From Novosphingobium sp. B1 (GTDB taxonomy: Bacteria > Pseudomonadota > Alphaproteobacteria > Sphingomonadales > Sphingomonadaceae), in NCBI RefSeq assembly GCF_900176395.1, contig NZ_FWXL01000002.1, forward strand, positions 310,001 to 374,000: a stretch of 64,000 nt of DNA, in the 5' to 3' direction. How positions within the stretch are numbered: the first letter of the stretch is position 1; each line of letters starts with the position of its first letter. A program made the position numbers and the translations under genes. A model generated the notes under the pieces. It was not told the DNA's origin. It did no database searches and was given only the letters and a program-made list of their open reading frames with translations. Shown here one piece after another: positions 20,445 to 28,796 of the stretch.

Positions 20445-21068
20445 GTGAACGGAACGATCCTTGTTGCCGATGACCATCCGCTGTTCCGGCAGGCCCTGTC
20501 CATGGCCATTGCCAGCGTCGCGCCCGCGGCCCGCGTGGTCGAGGCCGGTACGCTGGCCGCTGCCGCCAAGGCAGCCGGCGACGCGCCCGATCTGGCGCTG
20601 ATAACACTCGATCTCAAGATGCCCGGCGCCATCGGCTATTCGGGCATCGCCCTGCTCCATGCCGAACGGCCCGACGTGCCGATCCTTGTCGTCTCCAGCG
20701 CCGAAGGGGCCAAGGTCGCCGATGAAGCCCGCGCTTTCGGCGCGGTCGGCTTCCTGCGCAAGGACGCCGATCTTGCCCGGATCGAGGATGCGATCCGCGT
20801 TGCCCTTGGTGGGCAGTCCGCCGTGCCGGCCAGTGCCGAACCGGTCGATCAGGTCCGCCGCGAGGTCGCCAACCTCACGCCCACCCAGCTCAAGGTCCTG
20901 CTCGCCGTGCTCGACGGCAAGCTCAACAAGCAGATCGCCTTCGATCTGGGCATGAGCGAATCCACCGTGAAGGCGCACATGACCGCAGTGATGCGCAAGC
21001 TCGATGTCCAGAACCGCACGCAGGCAGCGCTTATCGCCCGCTCACTCGGGCTCGACCTGATCGCCTGA
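20445..21068 (+). CDS. LuxR/NarL-family response regulator, CrbR-like
   Basis: A 207-residue regulator: receiver domain (about 3-120) with acidic pair Asp9-Asp10, phospho-acceptor Asp56 (ITLDLKMPG) and the Lys in FLRKDAD, followed by a LuxR-type helix-turn-helix (about 143-200; LNKQIAFDLGMSESTVKAHM). The start is the GTG at 20445 because GGGGGAG lies just upstream and the receiver begins right after; the longer upstream frame is not conserved-looking. It faces the hybrid sensor kinase gene tail to tail with a 27-bp overlap and is divergent from the porin-transporter-prpE operon, the arrangement expected of the CrbS/CrbR system that switches on acyl-CoA synthetase for short-acid use. Confidence 0.88.
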   Translation: MNGTILVADDHPLFRQALSMAIASVAPAARVVEAGTLAAAAKAAGDAPDLALITLDLKMPGAIGYSGIALLHAERPDVPILVVSSAEGAKVADEARAFGAVGFLRKDADLARIEDAIRVALGGQSAVPASAEPVDQVRREVANLTPTQLKVLLAVLDGKLNKQIAFDLGMSESTVKAHMTAVMRKLDVQNRTQAALIARSLGLDLIA

Positions 21069-24000
21069 ACCGCGCGCGATCGCGCCCAGGAACGCCGCCA
21101 GCGCCGCCGGATCGGCGGGCTTCACGAACAGCGGCACGCGCCGCATGCGTAACCGGTTGCGCAAGGCTGGCCCGCTTTCGGCGCTGATCATGCCCACGGC
21201 CAGCGCCGGATGGCGGGCACGGGCCTGGTCGATCAGCCGCAAGCCGTCCTCGCCTTCGCCCAGGTGGTAATCGGCCAGCAGTACGTCGGCATCGCTGGCC
21301 AACGCCAGCGCCTGCGCCGCAGTGGCGGCCCCCATTGCGCGATGCCCCAGCGCCTCGACCAGCGCCACCGCCGCCTCGACGATGTCCGGCTCGTTATCGG
21401 CCACCAGCACCCGCAACACGCGCGCCACGTTATGGTCAGCGGCCCGCGCCACCTCCGTGCGCACCGCTACCGCCGGCAGCGCGTGCTCCAGCGCCGGCAA
21501 CGATATGCTGAAGCGGCTACCACGGCCTTCCCGGCTGGCGAGCGTGACCTGCGCGCCCAGCAGCCTCACAATGCGCTCGACAATGGCAAGGCCCAACCCC
21601 AGCCCTTCGGCCTCGACCGCGCCGATCCGCGTGAATTCGCCGAAGATCTCGCGCTGGCGATCGGGCGCGATGCCGACGCCGCTATCGATCACGTCGATGC
21701 GCAGGTTCGCCCCGCGCCGCCGCACCCCCACCACCACGCCGCCATCGGGGGTATAGCGCACGGCATTGGTCACAAGGTTCTGCAACACCGAGCGCAGCAG
21801 CCCGGCATCGGTCATCACCGTGCCGGACAGCGGCCCGGTTCGCAGATGCAGGCCCTTCTCCTCGGCCAGCGGCCGCAGCGTCTCGACCACTTCGTCGATC
21901 AGCGGGGCCAGCGGCACCGCTTCCGGGCTGGGCTGGATACCACCTGCATCGAGCCGCGAGATATCGAGCAGCGCCCGCAGCAGCGCCTCTGCCGAAACGA
22001 TCGACCGGTCGATCCGGCCGGCCAGCGCGCGCGCATCGCCTTCCAGCCGCCGATCCAGCGCCGAGGTGAACAGCCGCGCGGCATGAAGCGGCTGCAGCAG
22101 ATCGTGGCTGGCCGCAGCCAGGAAGCGCGTCTTTTCCCGCGTTGTTGCCGCAAGCCGCTGATTTGCGTCGTTCAGTTCCTGTGTCCGCGCCTCGACCCGC
22201 TGTTCCAGCTGATCAAGCGTGCGATTGAGCTCGGCGCGCACGAGCGCTTCCTCGGTGATGTCGGTGAACGAGGTCAGGTAACCCCCACCGGGCATCGGCC
22301 CGCCGACCGACTTGATGACCCGGCCATCGCCGTGGCGCCGCTCCGACGAATAGGACCGGCGCGCACGCAAGTGGTTGAGCCGCTTGTCCACTTCCACCTG
22401 CACCGGGCCGGCAAAGGTTCCGCGGATCACATTGAAGCGGATCAGGTCGGCAATCGGCACGCCCACCCTCACCAGACCAGGCGGATAACCGAACAGGTCG
22501 ACATAGCGGGTGTTCCACGCCACCAGCCGCAAGTCGCTGTCGATCACGCTCACGCCCGATTGCAGGTTCTCGAATGTGGCGGCCAGCAACTGCCGCGAGA
22601 AGCTCAGCGATTGGCCCCCTTCATCGAGCAGGCGCGTCACGTCGTCCATGCTCATGCGCCCGCCCGCCAGCGCCGAGGCGATCAGCGCACGCGCCGATGA
22701 CGTGCCCACCACTTCGGCGATCAGATCTTGCGCCCGCCGCGCCGCACCCCGATCGACCGGCAGGGCATGGCGCTCGTCAGGGAAAGCCTCGACCGCGCGG
22801 GCCTCGCCCACGAACCGTGCCGTAAGTGCGGCAAGGTCGCCGATGTTGCCTGCGCTGCGCCCGCCCGCCAGCAGGCGCGGCAGGCTGGAGGTGCCGCCCT
22901 GCCTAGCGCGCCACAGCGCCAGCACCGCAAGGTTGGCCGAAAGGCTCCACGCCACGCCGTGGACCAGCGGCGTGGCCTGCCCGATTCCCAGCAGGCGCAG
23001 CGGGTCGAACGGCGTGCCCTGCAGCGCCCAAAGCACTTCGCGCGGCAGGATCGGCGGCAGTGCCAGGGTATAGAGCCAAAGCCAAAACCCGGTCAGCAAA
23101 CTGGCCCGCGCTGCCGCCGGATCGTGCCCCGGTGCGTTCACCGCCATGATCAGGTGCGGCACGAACTGCACCATCGCGGCAAAGGCAACCAGCCCGATCG
23201 AGGCGAGCGAGCGCGCCGGATCGATCATCAGCGCCCAGAACAGCGCCAGCAGCACCACGCCAAGGATTGCCCCGCGCCGCACCAGCAACATCTGCCGGCC
23301 CAGGCTGCCCGAAGGGCCCTGTTCGCCGCGCACGTCGGTCCCGCTGCGCAACACCGCCGGAAAGATCAGGTCGTTAGAGACCATGATCGCCAGCGCCGTG
23401 GCATCGACGATGACCATCGCCGCGCCGGCGCTCAATCCACCCAGCAACGCCAAGACGGCCACCGCGTCATAGCCCGCGCTGGCCGGAAGCAGCAGCACGA
23501 AGCGATCGGGTGATGCGCCCGCCGGCAAGGCCAGCAATCCCGCCAGTGCAATCGGCACGACCAGCCCGGCCATCGCCAGCACATAGAAGGCAAGGCCCTT
23601 GCGCGCACGGGGCAGATCGCGCACCGAATGGGCCTCGGCCAGTCCCATGTAGAACTGGCGCGGCAACACGATCACGGCAAAGGCCGAAATCAGCCCGATC
23701 ACCCCGGTTTCCAGCGTCACGTGATCAGGCGCGAACTGCCGGGCGATTGTGCGCGTGGCGCTGGCCAGCGCGCCCGCCTCGGCACGCCAGATCACCGCCA
23801 CCGCAACCGCCCCGACAAGCGTGAGCGAGATGAGCTTGATCAGCGATTCCAGCGCAATCGCGAAGACCAGCCCCTCGCTGCGCCCGGCGATCTCATAGCG
23901 GCGCGCACCGAACAGGATGGCAAACACGCCCAGCACGAATGCGCCCGCGGCCATCGCCGGAATGGCGACGTCCTCGCCCGAAAACGCGGCAATGGCAGAG

Positions 24001-24419
24001 CCGATCGATCGCAGTTGCAGCGCGATGTAGGGCACCGTGCCGCACAGCGCGATCACCGTGATGATGCGCGCCACGCCCGGATCGTGGCGGAACCGCGCCG
24101 CGATGAAATCCGAAATGGTCGATGCCCGCTCGCGCTGCACTTCTTCCGCCAGCCGCGCCAGGAACCCCGGCGCCAGCAGCAGGAACAGCGCTGGCGCCAC
24201 GTAGATCGGCAGGTAGTTCCAGCCCTCGCTGGCTGCCGATCCCACCGCACCGTAGAAGGTCCAGCTCGAACAATAGACGCCCAGCGCCAGCGTGTAGGCA
24301 CCGTGCCGCAGACGCGGGCGATACCGCCAGCGCAGGCTGCCACGTTCGGTCAGCGCGGCCACGGCAAACAACAGCGCCAGAAGCGCCAGCGCCATCAGTC
24401 CCGCAACCCGTCCACTCAT
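21042..24419 (-). CDS. CrbS-like hybrid sensor kinase with sodium:solute symporter domain
   Basis: A 1125-residue membrane sensor. Residues about 1-490 hold around 13 hydrophobic helices of a sodium:solute symporter domain (FYGAVGSAASEGWNYLPIY; YIALQLRSIGSAI); then a PAS domain (about 600-715; VSVIDSDLRLVAWN), a coiled coil, a HisKA domain with phospho-acceptor His772 in ASHDLLQPLH, an HATPase_c domain (NLVTNAVRYTPDGG; GLGLGLAI) and a C-terminal receiver with Asp1050 (LLADYHLGEGEDG). This fusion is the CrbS/CbrA type that senses or transports a nutrient and signals to a LuxR partner. Start ATG at 24419 opens into the first helix. It lies 68 bp downstream of the GH3 gene on the same strand and overlaps the response regulator gene at their 3' ends. 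Confidence 0.92.
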   Translation of the reverse strand: MSGRVAGLMALALLALLFAVAALTERGSLRWRYRPRLRHGAYTLALGVYCSSWTFYGAVGSAASEGWNYLPIYVAPALFLLLAPGFLARLAEEVQRERASTISDFIAARFRHDPGVARIITVIALCGTVPYIALQLRSIGSAIAAFSGEDVAIPAMAAGAFVLGVFAILFGARRYEIAGRSEGLVFAIALESLIKLISLTLVGAVAVAVIWRAEAGALASATRTIARQFAPDHVTLETGVIGLISAFAVIVLPRQFYMGLAEAHSVRDLPRARKGLAFYVLAMAGLVVPIALAGLLALPAGASPDRFVLLLPASAGYDAVAVLALLGGLSAGAAMVIVDATALAIMVSNDLIFPAVLRSGTDVRGEQGPSGSLGRQMLLVRRGAILGVVLLALFWALMIDPARSLASIGLVAFAAMVQFVPHLIMAVNAPGHDPAAARASLLTGFWLWLYTLALPPILPREVLWALQGTPFDPLRLLGIGQATPLVHGVAWSLSANLAVLALWRARQGGTSSLPRLLAGGRSAGNIGDLAALTARFVGEARAVEAFPDERHALPVDRGAARRAQDLIAEVVGTSSARALIASALAGGRMSMDDVTRLLDEGGQSLSFSRQLLAATFENLQSGVSVIDSDLRLVAWNTRYVDLFGYPPGLVRVGVPIADLIRFNVIRGTFAGPVQVEVDKRLNHLRARRSYSSERRHGDGRVIKSVGGPMPGGGYLTSFTDITEEALVRAELNRTLDQLEQRVEARTQELNDANQRLAATTREKTRFLAAASHDLLQPLHAARLFTSALDRRLEGDARALAGRIDRSIVSAEALLRALLDISRLDAGGIQPSPEAVPLAPLIDEVVETLRPLAEEKGLHLRTGPLSGTVMTDAGLLRSVLQNLVTNAVRYTPDGGVVVGVRRRGANLRIDVIDSGVGIAPDRQREIFGEFTRIGAVEAEGLGLGLAIVERIVRLLGAQVTLASREGRGSRFSISLPALEHALPAVAVRTEVARAADHNVARVLRVLVADNEPDIVEAAVALVEALGHRAMGAATAAQALALASDADVLLADYHLGEGEDGLRLIDQARARHPALAVGMISAESGPALRNRLRMRRVPLFVKPADPAALAAFLGAIARGSGDQVEPE

Positions 24420-24487
24420 GCTGCCAGACTGGCCCGCGCCCGCCCCAAGGGCAAGCGCGAACAAGGTCTAACCATGGGGCCGGGGGA

Positions 24488-26713
24488 TCAGTCCTTCCAG
24501 CTCTTTGCCGGCAGCCTGACCTTTACCGGCGTTCCCAGCGTTTCGGCGTCCTTGCCAAGGGCAAAGCTGTAATCACCGGCCGGCATGGTCCAGCCGCCGT
24601 CCTTCCAGTCGGCAAGGATGCGCGGGTCGATCGTCAGGCTGACGTTCTGCGATGCGCCCGCGGCAAGGTTCACCCGCTGGAATCCGGCAAGGCGGCGCTT
24701 GGCCTGTCCGGCGCGGTCGACAAGGTAGAGCTGCGCCACTTCGGCGCCCTCTCGCTTGCCGGTGTTCTTCACGGTGAAGCTGGCGGTCATGCCCTTCAGC
24801 TTCAGGCCCGCGCTCTCGAACGTCGTGTAAGACAGGCCGTGGCCGAACGCGAACAGCGGCTTGGTGCCCTTTCGCGCGAACCAGCGATAGCCCACGTCCG
24901 ATCCTTCGATGTCATAATCAGACACCAGCTTGTCGCTGCCCGACGAGGGGTTTCCCGAGAAGTCGGGTTCGACCCAGTCGCTGCCATCGAGCTTGGGGCG
25001 CGGCAATTGCGCTTCGCTGGCCGGGAAGGTCAGCGGCAGGCGGCCCGAAGGGTTGGTGTCACCGAACAGCACCGAGGCAATGGCCGGCCCGCCGCGGGCG
25101 CCGGGATACCAGGCCTCGATGACACCTGCGACCTTGTCCAGCCACGGCATCTTCACAGGCCCGCCCGTTTCCAGCACGACGATGGTGTTGGGATTGGCGG
25201 CCGCAACCGCGGCGATCAGTTCGTCCTGGCCATCGGGCAGCGAAAGGTCGGGCACGTCCAGCCCTTCGGTGGTCCACTGCGTCGCAAAGACGATGGCGAC
25301 TTCGGATTGCTTCGCCTTCTCCACCGCATCGGCAATATAGCGGCCATCGCGGTATGTAACCTTCGCGTCCTTGGCCAGCGCCTGGATCGCGTCAATCGGG
25401 CTGGAGCGGTGGTACTGCTGGGCGATGAAGCCGGCCCACACGCCCTTGCCGCCGATCGGACGGGTCACGGCAGGGCCGCCCTCGCCATGCACCTGGCTCG
25501 AGCCCGCGCCCGAAAGAACGCCGCCATCGGCATAGCCACCGATGATCGCAATCGCCTTGGCGCTCTTGGCCAGCGGCAGCGCGCCATTGTTCTTGAGCAG
25601 GACGATGCCCTGCCGCGCCACCTCTTCGGCAACCATGCCATTTGCGGCGAAATCGATCTTGCCAGCGGGCTTGGCGGGGTTCTTGTCGAGGCCCGAAGCA
25701 TAGATCGCGGTCAGCACGCGGCGGTTCATGTCATCCAGACGCGCCTTCCACACCGGGTCTGCCGCCGCCTTGTCCTTGAGCTTGTCGCCGAAGAACACAG
25801 CCGGATCGAGCTGCTCGCCCGACTGCTGGTCAAGCCCCTTCAGCGCCGCCTCGATGTTCGGCACCGCGCCCCAGTCCGACATCACGAAGCCCTTGTAGCC
25901 CCACGCCCCCTTCAGCACCTTGTTGAGCAGCCAGTCGTTGGCGCAGGCCTGTTCGCCCCACACGCGGTTGTAGGCGCACATTACCGAGCCGGGCTGGCCC
26001 TGCTCGATACCGATCTGGAAGGCGAGCAGGTCGCTCTCGCGCGCGGCGCCCTCGGCAATCTTCACATCGACGTACTTGCGCCCGGTCTCCTGCCCGTTCA
26101 GCGCGAAGTGCTTGATCGTGGAAATGATGTTGTTGGACTGGATGCCACGGATCGCCGCGCCCACCAGCATGCCCGAAAGCAGCGGGTCTTCGGCAAGGTA
26201 TTCGAAGGTGCGGCCATTGCGCGGATCGCGCATCAGGTTGACGCCGCCTGCCAGCAGCACGTTGAAGCCCTTGGCCCGCGCTTCCGATCCGATCATCGCA
26301 CCGCCGCGATACATCAGGTCCGGGTTCCACGAAGCAGCCTGCGCCACGCCCGAAGGCAGCGCGGTTGCCCCGTCCTTGCGGATGCCCATTACGTAGGACA
26401 CGCCGAGGCTGGCGTCGGTTTCCTTCAGCGCCGGCACGCCCAGCCGCTCGATCCCCGGAATGTAGCCCGCGCCGGCAAGCGCATCGGCGGGGATCGGCGG
26501 GGGCGGCCCGCCCAGCGGCAGCGGCATGATGCCATGGGTCAGCACCACCTTCTCGTCCGCCGTCATCTGCCTGACAGTCGCCGCTGCCCGCGCGTCGGCC
26601 GCTTTCATGTCAACCGCAGGAGCTTGCTGCGCGTGCGCGAGGCCGGCTGTCATCGCTGTCAATCCAGCCGCTGCGCCAAACGCAGCCTTCGCTGCCGAAC
26701 TCATCCCGTTCAT
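24488..26713 (-). CDS. bglX: Exported GH3 beta-glucosidase
   Basis: A 741-residue glycoside hydrolase family 3 enzyme releasing sugars from the non-reducing ends of beta-glucosides or xylosides. After a signal peptide (ending ...GLAHAQ) come the GH3 N-terminal barrel with the KHFALNGQE motif and nucleophile Asp280 (GFVMSDWG), the C-terminal alpha/beta domain (VATQWTTEGLDVPDLSLP), and a fibronectin-III-like domain (about 640-720; VKNTGKREGAEVAQLY). All catalytic elements are intact and length is normal for BglX-type enzymes. The ATG at 26713 was chosen because it starts the signal peptide and has AAGGG upstream. No transporter is adjacent; regulation may involve the repeats in the 320-bp gap before it. 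bglX is a family-level name; substrate is unproven. Confidence 0.92.
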   Translation of the reverse strand: MNGMSSAAKAAFGAAAGLTAMTAGLAHAQQAPAVDMKAADARAAATVRQMTADEKVVLTHGIMPLPLGGPPPPIPADALAGAGYIPGIERLGVPALKETDASLGVSYVMGIRKDGATALPSGVAQAASWNPDLMYRGGAMIGSEARAKGFNVLLAGGVNLMRDPRNGRTFEYLAEDPLLSGMLVGAAIRGIQSNNIISTIKHFALNGQETGRKYVDVKIAEGAARESDLLAFQIGIEQGQPGSVMCAYNRVWGEQACANDWLLNKVLKGAWGYKGFVMSDWGAVPNIEAALKGLDQQSGEQLDPAVFFGDKLKDKAAADPVWKARLDDMNRRVLTAIYASGLDKNPAKPAGKIDFAANGMVAEEVARQGIVLLKNNGALPLAKSAKAIAIIGGYADGGVLSGAGSSQVHGEGGPAVTRPIGGKGVWAGFIAQQYHRSSPIDAIQALAKDAKVTYRDGRYIADAVEKAKQSEVAIVFATQWTTEGLDVPDLSLPDGQDELIAAVAAANPNTIVVLETGGPVKMPWLDKVAGVIEAWYPGARGGPAIASVLFGDTNPSGRLPLTFPASEAQLPRPKLDGSDWVEPDFSGNPSSGSDKLVSDYDIEGSDVGYRWFARKGTKPLFAFGHGLSYTTFESAGLKLKGMTASFTVKNTGKREGAEVAQLYLVDRAGQAKRRLAGFQRVNLAAGASQNVSLTIDPRILADWKDGGWTMPAGDYSFALGKDAETLGTPVKVRLPAKSWKD

Positions 26714-27034
26714 TCCTGCACCCTTCCCGTCATGGTTTCGACCAAGGCAGGAAAACCTGTGCGAAAGAGTCGCAAGCCTGGCCGCTTGCGCCCTTATCTC
26801 TCCCGTCACCTGCCTTTTGTCAACGCTGTCAAACGTGGCTCCTGCACCATCCTTGCTGATCCCGCACTGGCCGGAATCGAGGTGTAAGCGCTCCAGCAGC
26901 GTGAAAAAGTGCGCCAACAGCGTGAAAAAGCGCACGTGATTTGCCCCGAATATTGCCCCGCGCCCGAATTGCGCCAAGCACAGGCGGACAGGCGCACTTC
27001 GTATCCCCGGAGAAGCAACAGGAGCCAGGCAACC
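26714..27034. promoter_or_regulatory. Divergent intergenic region with tandem repeats and a LacI-like half site
   Basis: This 321-bp gap separates the GH3 gene and the FAD-oxidase gene, read outward in opposite directions. CAGCGTGAAAAAG occurs at 26897 and again at 26918, 21 bp (two helical turns) apart, each followed by GC-rich YGCGC/CGCAC. Just before lies TGTAAGCGCTCCAG (26883-26896), whose first ten bases match the TGTAAGCGCTTACA-type sites of LacI-family sugar regulators; the second half is degraded. Otherwise I see no gene in it. Confidence 0.4.
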
Positions 27035-28687
27035 GTGGCCGACATCGTTCTCGAGCGTGACCGGGCGTGGACCAACTACCACGAGACGCAAGCCTTCACC
27101 GTGGCCGAGCACTATCGCTACATTCGCGGCAATGCGCCCGCGCCCGATGGCCCTGCGCTGTTCGGCGCCAGCGCACAGCGTCTTTGCGAACATCTCGGCG
27201 CCCTGCCAGGCCGCGCCGCCGCCGGCCTGCTCGGCCGCGCGTGGAGCCTCAGCGACATTGTCGGCAACCCTGCCCGCCAGCTCGAACTCGATCAGCTCGA
27301 TGGCATTGCCTGGGTCGAGGGTGTGCACCTCCACCATCGGACCCGACTTGCCCCCCGGCAGGCGGTCTTCGTCGGCGGCGGGGCAACGTGGAAGCAGGTC
27401 GCCGATTTCGTCGAGAACGACCGGCAAAGCCCGCGCACCATCGTCACCAGCGGATCGCACCTGGCGCAGTCGGTGGCTGGTTCGATCGGCACCGCCACCG
27501 GCGGGTCGCGGCTCGGCTATGGCGGCGTGCAGAACCAGATCATCGCCATCCACTTCGCCAACGGTCCGGGCCGCTCGATCTGGGTGGAACGCGCATCCGA
27601 TCCGGTGATCGGCCATGTCGCCGGCGATTTATGCGATACGGTGATCCGCAACGATGGCGTGTTCGAAGATGCGCTGGTGCATCTGGGGGGCATGGGCCTC
27701 GTCAATGGCGTCGTGGTCGAAACCGCGGCTCCCGCCCGCTTCACCATGCTGAAGATGACCAAACCGGTCGACGCCACCTGGCTGTCATGGCTTCAGGCCG
27801 GCGATTACGACGCCATCGCCGCCTGGCTCGGTTATCCGCAGGCGCCGGTCTATTACGAAGTGCAGGTCGATCCTTTCGCCTGGGACAAGACGCCGGCGAT
27901 CCACACGCTTTACTTACGGACCGAAGCGCCGCTCATCGATACACCCGCGCCGACGCGGCCCAATGTCCCGGTGGCCGGGCTGCTCGGCAATCTGGGATGG
28001 GCCCTTTCGCGCACGGACCTTGGGGCCGAAGCGTGCACGGCTAGACCCGCGCCCGCTGCGAACCGGTTCCCAGACACCGAGCCCCATCCGGCATGGTGCC
28101 AGGACATGCGCAATGCGCTGGCCGATCTGCACGCCTATTACAGCACCTGCCTGATTACGCCGACTACGCCAGAACAGTCGGGCGCGCAGACCTGGGGCCA
28201 GCTTCACGCCACGCCGCCTGCCCCCTCGCAAAAGGCGCTGATCTATTCGGCCGCCTTCGCCTTCTCGCAAGACCGGCTGATGCGTGCCCTGCCGATCATG
28301 AGCAAGGCGGTGCAAGGACGCCCCCGGCACTTCCTGTTCACCTTGCGCTTCACGCGCAGTGCAGCCGGAACCATGGCCTATGCCCGCTTCCCGCGCAGCG
28401 TCGTGCTCGATTTCGAAGGGCTGAAAGTTACGCCTGAGATCGCCGCAGCCTGCGAGGAATCGCTGACCCTGATCCACCGTGCGCTGCGTTCGGCCCGGAT
28501 CGCCTTCAGCCCACACTGGGCCAAGCTCGGCCCGATTGATCCCACCACCATCGCGCGCGGCTTCGGTCCGGAAACCGACCCTGAAAGCCGCATCGCCCGC
28601 TGGAAGGTCACGCGCGATCTGCTGCTGGGCGCCGAAGGCAAGCGCCTGTTCCGCAACGCAGCACTCGAACGCTGGGGCCTTGCCTGA
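27035..28687 (+). CDS. FAD-linked oxidase of unknown substrate (PCMH/VAO type)
   Basis: A 550-residue soluble protein with no signal peptide. The region of about residues 85-250 has the FAD-binding type-4 (PCMH) pattern: AVFVGGGATWKQVADFVE, then TSGSHLAQSVAGSIGTATGG and RLGYGGVQNQI, as in gulonolactone- and hydroxyacid-oxidase relatives. The C-terminal half, with Cys-containing WCQDMRNALADLHAYYSTC, is not one I can assign. Start is GTG at 27035 with AGGAG ten bases upstream; translation of the upstream frame looks non-coding. It stands between GH3 and a UbiB-like gene and may oxidise a sugar, lactone or alcohol. No covalent-flavin His/Cys motif was identified. Confidence 0.75.
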   Translation: MADIVLERDRAWTNYHETQAFTVAEHYRYIRGNAPAPDGPALFGASAQRLCEHLGALPGRAAAGLLGRAWSLSDIVGNPARQLELDQLDGIAWVEGVHLHHRTRLAPRQAVFVGGGATWKQVADFVENDRQSPRTIVTSGSHLAQSVAGSIGTATGGSRLGYGGVQNQIIAIHFANGPGRSIWVERASDPVIGHVAGDLCDTVIRNDGVFEDALVHLGGMGLVNGVVVETAAPARFTMLKMTKPVDATWLSWLQAGDYDAIAAWLGYPQAPVYYEVQVDPFAWDKTPAIHTLYLRTEAPLIDTPAPTRPNVPVAGLLGNLGWALSRTDLGAEACTARPAPAANRFPDTEPHPAWCQDMRNALADLHAYYSTCLITPTTPEQSGAQTWGQLHATPPAPSQKALIYSAAFAFSQDRLMRALPIMSKAVQGRPRHFLFTLRFTRSAAGTMAYARFPRSVVLDFEGLKVTPEIAAACEESLTLIHRALRSARIAFSPHWAKLGPIDPTTIARGFGPETDPESRIARWKVTRDLLLGAEGKRLFRNAALERWGLA

Positions 28688-28796
28688 CCAGGCCCTCCGC
28701 TGATCCCGCGCTGCCACCTACCGGTCGAACGCGGCGTGATACTTCGGCGCGCGGACATCGCGGAACGACCGCGCGGTGCCGCGCATTGCCGCATTC

